Assembly (NCBI RefSeq): GCF_018829635.1
Contig: NZ_JAHKKG010000006.1
Span: 248,001 to 312,000, forward strand
Length of the DNA stretch: 64,000 nt
DNA from: Paractinoplanes bogorensis
GTDB lineage: Bacteria > Actinomycetota > Actinomycetes > Mycobacteriales > Micromonosporaceae
Direction of reading: 5' to 3'
Both the position numbers and the translations under genes were made by a program. Positions 1-7,554 of the stretch are shown piece by piece (the stretch's first letter is position 1; every line of letters starts with the position of its first letter). Under the pieces are notes generated by a model. That model saw only the letters and a list, made by a program, of their open reading frames with translations, was not told the origin of the DNA and did no database searches.

Positions 1-684
1 ACCTCGGACAAGGTGGCCAAGGTGCGCTTCCCCAACCCGGTGCCCTGTGGCAAGACCCCGCTCACGGCCAGCGGGCTGTCGAAGTCGTACGGGTCGCTCG
101 AGATCTTCACCGACGTCAACGTGGCGGTCGACCGCGGCTCGCGCGTGGCCATCCTCGGCCTCAACGGTGCCGGCAAGACCACGCTGCTGCGCATGCTGGG
201 CGGCCTGCTCACGCCGGACACGGGCGAGGTGCGGCCGGGCCACGGGTTGCGGCTGGGCTATTACGCGCAGGAGCACGAGACGCTCGACGTCGACCGCACG
301 ATCCTCGAGCACATGCGCAGCGCCGGCGGCGAGCAGAACGATACCGAGCTGCGGAAGATCCTCGGCGCGTTCCTCTTCTCGGGTGACGACGTGGATAAAC
401 CGGCCGGTGTTCTCTCCGGTGGGGAAAAGACCCGTCTCGCCCTCGCGACGCTGGTCTGCTCCGGCGCCAACGTGCTGCTGCTGGACGAGCCGACGAACAA
501 CCTCGACCCGGTCAGCCGCGAGCAGGTGCTGGACGCCATCGCCAACTATCCGGGCGCGATCGTGCTGGTCACGCACGATGCGGGGGCCGTGCAGGCGCTG
601 AAGCCGGACCGCGCCATCCTGCTGCCGGACGGCGACGAGGACGCGTGGAGCGACGACCTGCTGGAGCTCGTCGAACTGGCCTGA
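1..684 (+). CDS. ABC-F family ATPase, C-terminal half (5' end outside window)
   Basis: The reading frame is open from the first base, so the gene starts upstream and only the second ATPase domain is seen. That domain has Walker A GLNGAGKTT, the signature LSGGEKTRLALA and Walker B LLLDEPTNNLD, with no membrane segments. This is the layout of ABC-F proteins, which are soluble twin-ATPase proteins acting on the ribosome as translation factors or in antibiotic protection. The GTG at position 13 is internal and not the true start. Which ABC-F subfamily it belongs to cannot be told without the N-terminal domain and the inter-domain linker. Confidence 0.9.
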   Translation, partial: TSDKVAKVRFPNPVPCGKTPLTASGLSKSYGSLEIFTDVNVAVDRGSRVAILGLNGAGKTTLLRMLGGLLTPDTGEVRPGHGLRLGYYAQEHETLDVDRTILEHMRSAGGEQNDTELRKILGAFLFSGDDVDKPAGVLSGGEKTRLALATLVCSGANVLLLDEPTNNLDPVSREQVLDAIANYPGAIVLVTHDAGAVQALKPDRAILLPDGDEDAWSDDLLELVELA

Positions 685-1122
685 CGGCTCGCATGATCTG
701 CGAATCATCACCATCGTCGGTTGTCAACCAGTGCCCACACAGACAGTGCGACGTTCGGGCGTTTGCGGTCAGGTCGGACACCGCACCGGACGCGCCCAAG
801 TTGGCACACGAACCGACGCAGCGCTCGGTAGGCAACGCATCGACGCTGCGTCATGTCCGGTCCGGCTGTGTCCTCGATCGAGTGTTTCCGCAGGTGATCG
901 ATGGTCTTGGGAAACTGCGCGGGAAGCCGACCGTACGTTCGTAATGCTTGTCGCCCTAACGTCAGTTAACTGTCTGACATTGATGGCCGTGGTCATCGTC
1001 AAGTTCCTGACAGTGATAAATGGGCACGTTGGCTAGGGCTGGATACCTAGCGCATGATCGTTGGAGGCGGTCTAATAGGTGAGACCGTATGAACCGCACA
1101 GTCTGGGACGTGAGGATTCAAG
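685..1122. other. intergenic region with promoter-like and palindromic elements, no gene seen
   Basis: These 438 bp hold no convincing coding frame. There is a perfect 10-bp palindrome CAGTTAACTG at 963-972, with a further CTGAC half just downstream. A small inverted repeat GGTCT/AGACC lies near 1070-1087, close to the next gene. The ribosome binding site for the HTH gene (GAGGA, near 1111) is at its right end. The region is locally less GC-rich than its neighbours, as expected of a promoter. I see no tRNA-like structure. Confidence 0.5.
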
Positions 1123-1350
1123 ATGCCAGCCACGGGCACTGCCACCAGCACTGAGAAGGGTCGCCGAATCGTCGGCAGCGAGCGCCAGTCGTTAGCGAAG
1201 GATCTGGTCAAGCGTTACACCGGTGGGGAGAGCATTCGCGCTCTCGCCGCTTCGACCGGTCGTTCCTACGGATTCGTGCATCGCGTACTGACCGAGTCGG
1301 GCGTGCAGCTCCGCCAGCGCGGTGGCGCGCGTCGCCGCAAGAAGGCGTGA
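1123..1350 (+). CDS. small helix-turn-helix DNA-binding protein
   Basis: This 75-residue basic protein has one helix-turn-helix (about residues 32-60), including the segment GESIRALAASTGRSYGFVHR, and a strongly basic tail (RQRGGARRRKKA). Its start ATG is preceded by GAGGA at a good distance. Proteins of this size and sequence type are widely conserved in actinobacteria, where they are annotated as HTH proteins of unknown target. The last codons overlap the enoyl-CoA hydratase start by 4 bp (GTGA), so the two genes are translationally coupled. It is probably a transcriptional regulator or nucleoid-type DNA binder; the target is unknown. Confidence 0.85.
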   Translation: MPATGTATSTEKGRRIVGSERQSLAKDLVKRYTGGESIRALAASTGRSYGFVHRVLTESGVQLRQRGGARRRKKA

Positions 1351-2132
1351 CGACCGGCGACGCCGCACCCGGCCTCCCCGCCGACGAGTCGGGCGTTCGC
1401 TACGACCTGGACGGGCCGGTGGCAACGGTGACGTTGTCCCGGCCCGAGGTGCTCAATGCACAGACACCCGCCATGTGGGCGGAGCTGTCTAACATTTCGC
1501 GGAAATTACCCGGTGACGTACGAGTAGTCATTGTCCGGGGCCACGGACGTTCCTTTTCCGCGGGCTTGGATCTGTCGGTCGCACGTGGTGAAGGCGATTC
1601 TTCACTTGCGAAGCTCGCGCAGTTGTCACCCGAAGAGTGCGCGGATCGGATTGCCGGCTTCCAGTCGGCGTTCACCTGGCTGCGTGACCCCTCCATCGTG
1701 ACGATCGCGGCGGTACAGGGCCATGCGATCGGCGCCGGATTTCAACTCGCACTCAACTGCGACTTACGCGTCCTGGCGGAAGACGCGCGCTTCTCGATGG
1801 CCGAAGTGACCCTCGGGCTCGTCCCCGACCTGGGTGGCACGAAACGGCTCACCGAACTCGTCGGGCCGTCCCGCGCCCTGGAGATCTGCCTGACCGGCCG
1901 GCGCATCGCGGCCGACGAGGCGCTCGCCCTGGGGCTGGCCACGGCGGTCGTGCCGGTGGCTTCGCTGGACGCCTCCGTCGCCGACCTCACGGCCGCGGTA
2001 CTCGCGGCTGATCGGGGAGCCGTCGCCGAGATCAAGGCGCTCCTCACCAACGCCGGCCAGCGGACCTACGCCGAGCAGGACCGGGCCGAGCGCGAGGCCC
2101 AGACCCGCCGGCTGCGCGATTTGACGGAATAG
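1347..2132 (+). CDS. enoyl-CoA hydratase/isomerase family protein
   Basis: This 261-residue crotonase-fold protein has the oxyanion-hole segment HGRSFSAGLDLS and the second motif GHAIGAGFQLALNCDLRV, followed by the usual SMAEVTLGLVPDLGGT region. Family members hydrate or isomerise enoyl-CoA thioesters in the cytoplasm, typically in beta-oxidation or branched-chain degradation. The GTG start overlaps the stop codon of the HTH gene, so the genes form an operon. The exact substrate cannot be deduced because crotonase relatives also include decarboxylases and hydrolases. Confidence 0.88.
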   Translation: MTTGDAAPGLPADESGVRYDLDGPVATVTLSRPEVLNAQTPAMWAELSNISRKLPGDVRVVIVRGHGRSFSAGLDLSVARGEGDSSLAKLAQLSPEECADRIAGFQSAFTWLRDPSIVTIAAVQGHAIGAGFQLALNCDLRVLAEDARFSMAEVTLGLVPDLGGTKRLTELVGPSRALEICLTGRRIAADEALALGLATAVVPVASLDASVADLTAAVLAADRGAVAEIKALLTNAGQRTYAEQDRAEREAQTRRLRDLTE

Positions 2133-2212
2133 TCTCCTCACCACCCGGAGTTGTCATACCCGCGGTGCAGACTCTGACTGCCCCGCTCGACTGACACCCG
2201 GGAGGTGACGAG

Positions 2213-4147
2213 ATGAGCATGTCCAGCTGGACGATGCTGCGCTCGATCCAGAACTCGGACCGGGTGGCCGAACACCGCCTCCGCCGCGGCACGACCCGGC
2301 GGATCCTGCGTTACGCCCGGCCCTACCGCCGCGACATCCTGGTCTTCCTGATCACCGTGGTGCTCGCGGCCGGCATCGGTGTCGCGACCCCGCTGCTCGC
2401 CGGCCACGTGGTCAACGCCATCACCGGGGGCGGGCCCGACGCCGCGTCCACGGTCGTCCGGCTCGCCGTGATGATCGCCGTGCTCGCCGTCGCCGATGCC
2501 TTCCTCTCCCTCGCCCAGCGGTGGTATTCGGCCCGCATCGGCGAGGGCATCATCCTCGACCTGCGCACCCGGGTCTACGACCACGTGCAGCGCATGCCGT
2601 TGCAGTTCTTCACCCGCACCCAGACCGGCGCCCTGGTGAGCCGGCTCAACAACGACGTCACCGGCGCCCAGCGCGCCTTCACGTCGACGCTCTCGGGCGT
2701 GGTCAGCAACGTCATCCAGCTGGTGCTCACCGCGGCCGTGATGTTCAGCCTGTCGTGGCAGATCACCAGCCTGTCGCTGTTCCTGCTGCCGCTGTTCATC
2801 ATCCCGGCCCGCCGGGTCGGCAAGCGGCTGGCCGACATCACCCGCGAGTCCTACAACCTCGACGCCAAGATGAACGCGACGATGACCGAGCGGTTCAACG
2901 TGGCCGGCGCGATGCTGGTCAAGCTGTTCGGCAGTCCGGCCGCCGAGGCCTCCCGGTTCGGCGAGCGGGCTTCCCGCGTACGCGACATCGGGGTGCAACA
3001 GGCGATGTTCTCGCGCACCTTCTTCGTCGCGATGCTGCTGGTCGCCTCGCTGGCCCAGGCGCTCACCTACGGCCTCGGCGGCTGGCTCGCGGTCACCGGC
3101 AGTGTCACCGCGGGCACGGTGGTCACCCTCGCGCTCCTGCTGACCAGGCTCTACGGTCCGCTCACGGCCCTCAGCAACGTGCGGGTCGACGTGATGAGCG
3201 CGCTGGTCTCGTTCGACCGGGTCTTCGAGGTGCTCGACCTCGAGCCGGGCATCGAGGAGCGGCCGGGGGCCGTCGCGCTGCCGCCCGGGGCGGGGCGGGT
3301 CGAGTTCCGCGACGTGCACTTCCGCTATCCCAGTGCCAGCGAGGTGTCGCTGGCCACGCTCGAAGACGTGGCGGCGCTCGACCGTACGGAAAACGCCCCG
3401 GTCCTGCGCGGGGTCGACCTCGCCGTCGAGCCGGGGCAGATGGTGGCGCTGGTCGGGCCGTCGGGTGCGGGCAAGTCGACGACGTCGATGCTGGTCTCAC
3501 GCATCTACGACGTCACCGAGGGTTCGGTCCGCATCGATGGGGTCGACGTGCGCGACGCGACGCTCGACTCGCTGCGCGACACCATCGGCGTCGTCACCCA
3601 GGATGCGCATCTCTTCCACGAGAGCATCGCCGAAAACCTGCGCTACGCCCGCCCCGAGGCGACCGACGACGAGATGTGGGAGGCACTGCGCGGCGCCCAG
3701 GTGGCCGAACTGGTCGCGGCGCTGCCCGACGGTCTCGACACGGTGGTGGGCGAGCGCGGCTACCGGTTCTCGGGCGGCGAGAAGCAGCGGCTGGCCATCG
3801 CGCGGCTGCTGCTCAAACGGCCCTCGATCGTGGTGCTCGACGAGGCCACCGCCCACCTCGACAGCGAGTCCGAGGCGGCGGTGCAGCGGGCGCTCACGAC
3901 GGCGCTGCGCGGGCGCACGGCGCTGGTGATCGCGCACCGGCTCTCCACCGTGCGCGACGCCGACCAGATCCTGGTGCTCGACCGCGGCCGCATCGTCGAG
4001 CGCGGGAAGCACGACGACCTGGTCGCCGCCGGAGGCCTCTACGCCGAGCTCTACCGCACGCAGTTCGCGGCGGCCTCCCCGGCGCGCGAGTTCACCGAAG
4101 AGGTCGAGATCGTCACCGTCCCGCCCGCGGTGCCTGTCGAGCCGTGA
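2213..4147 (+). CDS. ABC exporter, fused permease and ATPase
   Basis: The 644-residue half-transporter starts at an ATG preceded by a strong GGGAGGTGACGAG site. Six membrane helices fill about residues 35-330, with the ABC membrane fold segment QFFTRTQTGALVSRLNNDV. The ATPase domain follows, with Walker A GPSGAGKST near residues 413-421, signature FSGGEKQRLAIARLL near 518 and Walker B VVLDEATAHLD near 540. It should act as a homodimer or heterodimer exporting lipids or drugs across the inner membrane. The family is known for multidrug or lipid efflux; the actual substrate is not visible. It is monocistronic by spacing. Confidence 0.92.
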   Translation: MSMSSWTMLRSIQNSDRVAEHRLRRGTTRRILRYARPYRRDILVFLITVVLAAGIGVATPLLAGHVVNAITGGGPDAASTVVRLAVMIAVLAVADAFLSLAQRWYSARIGEGIILDLRTRVYDHVQRMPLQFFTRTQTGALVSRLNNDVTGAQRAFTSTLSGVVSNVIQLVLTAAVMFSLSWQITSLSLFLLPLFIIPARRVGKRLADITRESYNLDAKMNATMTERFNVAGAMLVKLFGSPAAEASRFGERASRVRDIGVQQAMFSRTFFVAMLLVASLAQALTYGLGGWLAVTGSVTAGTVVTLALLLTRLYGPLTALSNVRVDVMSALVSFDRVFEVLDLEPGIEERPGAVALPPGAGRVEFRDVHFRYPSASEVSLATLEDVAALDRTENAPVLRGVDLAVEPGQMVALVGPSGAGKSTTSMLVSRIYDVTEGSVRIDGVDVRDATLDSLRDTIGVVTQDAHLFHESIAENLRYARPEATDDEMWEALRGAQVAELVAALPDGLDTVVGERGYRFSGGEKQRLAIARLLLKRPSIVVLDEATAHLDSESEAAVQRALTTALRGRTALVIAHRLSTVRDADQILVLDRGRIVERGKHDDLVAAGGLYAELYRTQFAAASPAREFTEEVEIVTVPPAVPVEP

Positions 4148-4234
4148 CCCGGCCGGCCCGGTCGCGCGGTGCCCCGGCCGGGCCGGTCGCGCGGTGCCCC
4201 GGTCGGCCCGGTCGCGCGGTGACCCCGGTCGGTC
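4147..4234. repeat. 25-bp tandem repeat, about 3.5 copies, between convergent genes
   Basis: Three consecutive 25-bp units begin at 4147, 4172 and 4197 and share the core GGTCGCGCGGTG, with only a few substitutions. A partial fourth unit runs to 4234. The array starts at the last base of the ABC exporter stop codon and ends at the stop codon of the minus-strand MDMPI-like gene, so it fills the whole gap between convergent genes. It is probably a replication-slippage array. A role in transcription termination is possible but not shown. Confidence 0.8.
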
Positions 4235-4798
4235 CTAACGCGCCGTGGTCCGGCCGCTGAATGCCAGCAGGCGCTCGAAGTCGTCCGCGCCGGCCGGGGC
4301 CTCGACGACGTCGGAGTGGAAGGCGCCCATCTTGCGGCCGGTCGGGGCCATCTGCTCCATGAAGGGCAGCAGCGCCCGCACCGCGCCGGCGTCCGGCTCG
4401 TAGGGCTGGCCGGTCGCGGTGGCCAGGTCCCAGCCGTGGATGGTGAGGTCGGCCAGGGCCAGGTTGCCGACCATCGGCTGCGGCAGGCCCATGCCGGGCG
4501 AGTTGCCCTCGAGTGCCGCCGGGTCGGACCAGGCCGCGATCAGGCTCTCGGTCTCGGCGGCGAACCGGTCACGCCAGTCGCCGGTGAGCGCGTCCGGCGT
4601 GTCCGACATGTCGACCTCCTCGCGCCGGGCGGCCCCCTGCATCGAATGCACGACTTTGAACAGGTGGTTGAGCAGGTCGCGCACCTGGAACTCGGCACAC
4701 GGCGTGGCGTCGCCGAGCTGCTCGTCGCGGACGCCCCGCACGATCGGGGCGGTCTGCCCGGCGGCCGCGGCCATCAGGTCGCTGATCTCGGTACTCAT
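4235..4798 (-). CDS. TIGR03086/DinB-like protein of the MDMPI type
   Basis: I place the start at the ATG giving MSTEISDLM (187 residues), because it overlaps the upstream mug stop codon by 4 bp. A longer in-frame extension has no family resemblance. The segment CAEFQVRDLLNHLFKVVH with a metal-site histidine and the later DLTIHGWDLATATGQP match the mycothiol-dependent maleylpyruvate isomerase N-terminal (DinB-like) fold, TIGR03086 subgroup. These actinobacterial proteins bind a divalent metal and are thought to use mycothiol or act in detoxification; the specific reaction is unknown. It is the last gene of the overlapping operon running from 6810 to 4235. Confidence 0.85.
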   Translation of the reverse strand: MSTEISDLMAAAAGQTAPIVRGVRDEQLGDATPCAEFQVRDLLNHLFKVVHSMQGAARREEVDMSDTPDALTGDWRDRFAAETESLIAAWSDPAALEGNSPGMGLPQPMVGNLALADLTIHGWDLATATGQPYEPDAGAVRALLPFMEQMAPTGRKMGAFHSDVVEAPAGADDFERLLAFSGRTTAR

Positions 4799-5328
4799 GA
4801 GCCGACCGTAGTCGCCTCGCGAAGCTGAGCGTAGGCGGCGGCCAGAGTGTCCACCGTGTAGTGGGCGTTCAGGCCGCTCGGGTTGGGCAGCACCCACACC
4901 GGCACGCCGCCGACGGTGTCGGTCTGCCGGCCGATCCGCGCCTTGGGCCGGGCGAACGCCGCACGATAGGCCGTCACTCCGAGAACGGCCAGGTAGCGGG
5001 GCTGCCACTCGGCGGCCAGCGCGGCCAGGATCGCGCCGCCCGCGACCAGTTCGGCCGGGTCGAGCTCGTCGGCGCGGGCGGTCGCGCGGGCCACCACGTT
5101 GGTCACGCCGAGGCCCAGCCCCGGAAGCTCGTGCTGCTCGGACGGGTGCAACTGCCGGTCGGTGAATCCGGAACGGTGCAGGGCGGGCCAGAACCGGTTG
5201 CCCGGGCGGGCGAAGTGGTGGCCGGTGGCCGCCGAGGAGAGGCTCGGGTTGATGCCCGAGAACAACACCCGCAGGCCCGGGCCGACCAGGTCGGGAACCA
5301 CCCCGGCGGGAGAGGGACGGCCGCTCAC
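4795..5328 (-). CDS. mug: G/U(T) mismatch-specific uracil/thymine-DNA glycosylase, Mug type
   Basis: This 177-residue protein carries both Mug-family hallmarks: the water-activating motif GINPSL, followed by GHHFARPGNRFWPAL, and the C-terminal intercalation/recognition loop LPNPSGLNAHY. The enzyme removes uracil, thymine or etheno-cytosine mispaired with guanine and starts base-excision repair. It lies in an operon with 4-bp overlaps on both sides (the SDR upstream and the MDMPI-like gene downstream), so its expression is tied to the XRE regulator at the operon head. Length and motifs are complete. Confidence 0.93.
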   Translation of the reverse strand: MSGRPSPAGVVPDLVGPGLRVLFSGINPSLSSAATGHHFARPGNRFWPALHRSGFTDRQLHPSEQHELPGLGLGVTNVVARATARADELDPAELVAGGAILAALAAEWQPRYLAVLGVTAYRAAFARPKARIGRQTDTVGGVPVWVLPNPSGLNAHYTVDTLAAAYAQLREATTVGS

Positions 5329-6062
5329 AGAGTCCTCAGCACGCCGCCGTCGACGGCGACCGTCACCCCGGTCACATAGCTCGCGGCGGGAGAGAGCAGG
5401 AACGCGGCCACCCGCCCGAACTCGGCCGGTTCGCCCAGGCGCCGCATCGGGATGCTCGCCGCCGGATCGTCCCCGGAGGCCGCGACCAGCTCCCGGTTAC
5501 GTTCGGTCATGATCCGGCCGGGCAGCAGGCTCACGATGCGGATACCCCGCGGGGCGTACTCGTCGGCCATCTCCTTGGCCGCCATGGCCAGGCCGGGCCG
5601 CAGCCCGTTGGACAGGCCCAGCCCCGGGATCGGCGACTTGACCGTGGTCGAGAGGACCAGGCCGATCGCGCCGCTCTCGGGCAGGGCCGAGGCGAAGATC
5701 CGGGCCGCCCGTACGGCACCCAGGAACACGGTCTCGAACGCCTGCCGCCACTGCTCGTCGGTCAGCGACGCGGCCGTGCCCAGCGTCGGGCCGCCGACCG
5801 AGATCAGCGCGCCGTCGAACCGCCCGAACTTCTCCACCGCCGTGTCGATCAGGACGCGCGGGGCGGCGGGATCGGCCAGGTCGGCCACGACCCCGGCCGC
5901 GCGGTCGCCCAGCCGGTCGGCCGCGGCCTCGATCCGCTTCTCGTCGCGCGACGAGATCACCACCCGCACGCCGTCGGCGACCAGCGCCTCGGCCGTGGCG
6001 AAACCGAGCCCGCGCGAGGCTCCGGTGAGGACGTAGACGCGGCCATCAAGTCCGAGATCCAT
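5325..6062 (-). CDS. SDR-family oxidoreductase-like protein lacking the YxxxK signature
   Basis: This 245-residue protein has the Rossmann motif TGASRGLG near residues 13-20 and the SDR C-terminal segment SYVTGVTVAVDGG. At the usual active site, where YxxxK is expected, the sequence reads GLSNGLRPGLAMAAKE, so no tyrosine is at the catalytic position. It therefore belongs to a divergent SDR branch, or acts with another residue, or only binds a ligand. The start overlaps the XRE regulator by 17 bp and the stop overlaps mug by 4 bp. Substrate unknown. Confidence 0.85.
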   Translation of the reverse strand: MDLGLDGRVYVLTGASRGLGFATAEALVADGVRVVISSRDEKRIEAAADRLGDRAAGVVADLADPAAPRVLIDTAVEKFGRFDGALISVGGPTLGTAASLTDEQWRQAFETVFLGAVRAARIFASALPESGAIGLVLSTTVKSPIPGLGLSNGLRPGLAMAAKEMADEYAPRGIRIVSLLPGRIMTERNRELVAASGDDPAASIPMRRLGEPAEFGRVAAFLLSPAASYVTGVTVAVDGGVLRTL

Positions 6063-6810
6063 GCCCTGATCGTAGGGCTGCGGCGGTGGCGGCGTCGGCG
6101 GGCAGGAACGATTCGACGGCCAGCTCGGACAGGGTGACGTCGAGCGGCGTACCCAGGACCGACGTGATGCTGAAGAACGACAGGTCGTCGAAGCGCAGCG
6201 GCACCACCAGGCCCTGCTCGGGCGGCGCCGAGATCCCGCCCGGATACCCCGCCAGTTCGGTGCGCAACTCGCGCAGCACCGGGTCGGCGGTGGCGGCGGC
6301 CTGCTGGTCGAGGCGGTGCAGCACGTGCGCCCGCCACTCGCTCAGATTGCCGATCCGCGGCGCCATGCCCTCCGGATGCAGCGACAGCCGCAGCACGTTG
6401 ACCGGCGGCTCGAGCAGCCACGCGGCGCACCCCGCGGTGAACCGGGCCACCGCCGCATTGGCATCCACCATCGTCCAGTGTCGATCGATCAGAATCGCCG
6501 GGCTGGGCGCGTGACCGGCCAGCACATCACGCAGCGACGAGAGCACGGCCGACATCGACAGACGATCAAGACCGGTTTCCCCGTACGCCGGTGCGAAGCC
6601 CCCGGCCAGCAACAGCTCGTTGCGTGAGCGCAGCGGTACGGCCAGCTCCTCGGCCAGCCGCAGGATCATCTCGCGGGTCGGCCGGGAGCGTCCGGTCTCG
6701 AGAAACGACAGATGTCGCGCCGAGACGCCGGCCCGCACCGACAATTCGAGCTGACTGAGCCGCCGCTCGCCCCGCCACTCCCGCAGAAGCGGCCCCACTC
6801 CGCTGTTCAT
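6046..6810 (-). CDS. XRE-family regulator with MmyB-like ligand domain
   Basis: The 254-residue protein has an N-terminal helix-turn-helix (GVGPLLREWRGERRLSQLEL, then SARHLSFLETGRSRPTREM) within residues 1-65. A C-terminal MmyB-like sensor domain follows, typified by WTMVDANAAVARF and the run PPEQGLVVPLRFDDLSFFS. MmyB-like regulators in actinobacteria bind hydrophobic or fatty-acid-like ligands and usually control a neighbouring short-chain dehydrogenase. Here the SDR is directly downstream and overlapping. It is divergent from the NTF2-like gene at 6930, with a candidate operator in the gap. Confidence 0.9.
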   Translation of the reverse strand: MNSGVGPLLREWRGERRLSQLELSVRAGVSARHLSFLETGRSRPTREMILRLAEELAVPLRSRNELLLAGGFAPAYGETGLDRLSMSAVLSSLRDVLAGHAPSPAILIDRHWTMVDANAAVARFTAGCAAWLLEPPVNVLRLSLHPEGMAPRIGNLSEWRAHVLHRLDQQAAATADPVLRELRTELAGYPGGISAPPEQGLVVPLRFDDLSFFSITSVLGTPLDVTLSELAVESFLPADAATAAALRSGHGSRT

Positions 6811-6845
6811 GCCGCCGACCCTAAAGGGGCCCGGGAGGCGCGGCC

Positions 6846-6862
6846 ATTACCTCGCGGGTAAT
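6846..6862. promoter_or_regulatory. inverted repeat, candidate operator of the MmyB-like regulator
   Basis: The sequence ATTACCTCGCGGGTAAT has perfect 6-bp arms (ATTACC/GGTAAT) around a 5-bp centre. It lies in the 119-bp gap between the divergent XRE regulator (start 6810) and NTF2-like gene (start 6930), about 36 bp upstream of the regulator start. Position and symmetry suggest autoregulation and co-control of the divergent gene; binding is inferred. Confidence 0.5.
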
Positions 6863-6929
6863 CGACCGCACTACCGCCGCCGGGCGACGGTGGACCCGGC
6901 ACACAGACAACGACGGAAGGACAAGCACG

Positions 6930-7292
6930 ATGAGTGACTTCGACGCCGTGGCGGACCGCTACCTGGCCGTGTGGAACGAGCCCGACCCGGCCGCCCGCCG
7001 TGCCGCGATCGACGACGTGTTCGCCGGCGACATCCGCTACGTCGACCCGCTCGCGGCGGTCGAAGGCCGGGACGCCCTCGATGCCGTGATCGGGGCCGCG
7101 CGCCGGCAGTTCCCCGGGTTCGCGTTCGCGCTCGCCGGACCGGCCGACGGCCACCACGACCAGGTGCGCTTCACCTGGACACTGGCCGCCGCGGGCGCCG
7201 AGCCGCTCGTGGTCGGCTTCGACGTGGCCGAACTCGACGCCGACGGGCGGATCCGCTCAGTGCTGGGCTTCCTCGACAAAGTGCCCGGCTAG
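6930..7292 (+). CDS. NTF2/SnoaL-like protein
   Basis: This 120-residue protein opens with the SnoaL-like pattern DAVADRYLAVWNEPDPAARRA and continues with the aromatic pocket segment IRYVDPLAAVEGRDALDAVIG and a late strand VGFDVAELDADGRIRS. It fits the small cone-shaped NTF2 fold, whose members are isomerases, hydrolases or ligand binders. The ATG has a GGAAGGA site 8 bp upstream. The gene is divergent from the MmyB-like regulator and shares its operator-like gap. Its stop codon overlaps the stop codon of an SDR remnant on the other strand. Function unassigned. Confidence 0.85.
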   Translation: MSDFDAVADRYLAVWNEPDPAARRAAIDDVFAGDIRYVDPLAAVEGRDALDAVIGAARRQFPGFAFALAGPADGHHDQVRFTWTLAAAGAEPLVVGFDVAELDADGRIRSVLGFLDKVPG

Positions 7293-7384
7293 GCCGGTAG
7301 TTGACCGTCGCGGGCCAGCCGTCGCGCCACGTGGGCGCCCAGTCCGCGCGATGCTCCGGTGACCAGCGCCACTGTGTTCTCCAT
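7289..7384 (-). pseudogene. truncated short-chain dehydrogenase remnant (31 codons)
   Basis: The minus strand reads a normal SDR N-terminus: a beta strand VALVTGASRGLG with the complete dinucleotide-binding TGxxxGxG motif, then HVARRLARDG. It stops after 31 residues where the NTF2-like gene ends. A functional SDR needs about 230-250 residues, so this is the leftover 5' end of a deleted gene. It may have been replaced by the NTF2-like gene when the regulator locus was rearranged. Confidence 0.7.
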
Positions 7385-7554
7385 GGTCAGAACGTATCTG
7401 TCCGCCAGATGGGGTAGGCCGGACGGAACTGGGCCGCGATGACCGGACGGATGTGCCGGCCGACGCGGCAAAAGGGACGTTCCGGGCTGGCCGGGCGTGA
7501 GGTGGCGGCCTTACGTTCGCCCGGTAAGTGTGGGATCCCCCCTTTTGGAGAGTC

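Noticed and set aside
4147..4234. Possible CRISPR or attachment site
   Set aside because: Repeat of 25 bp without spacers and without integrase; simple tandem duplication fits.
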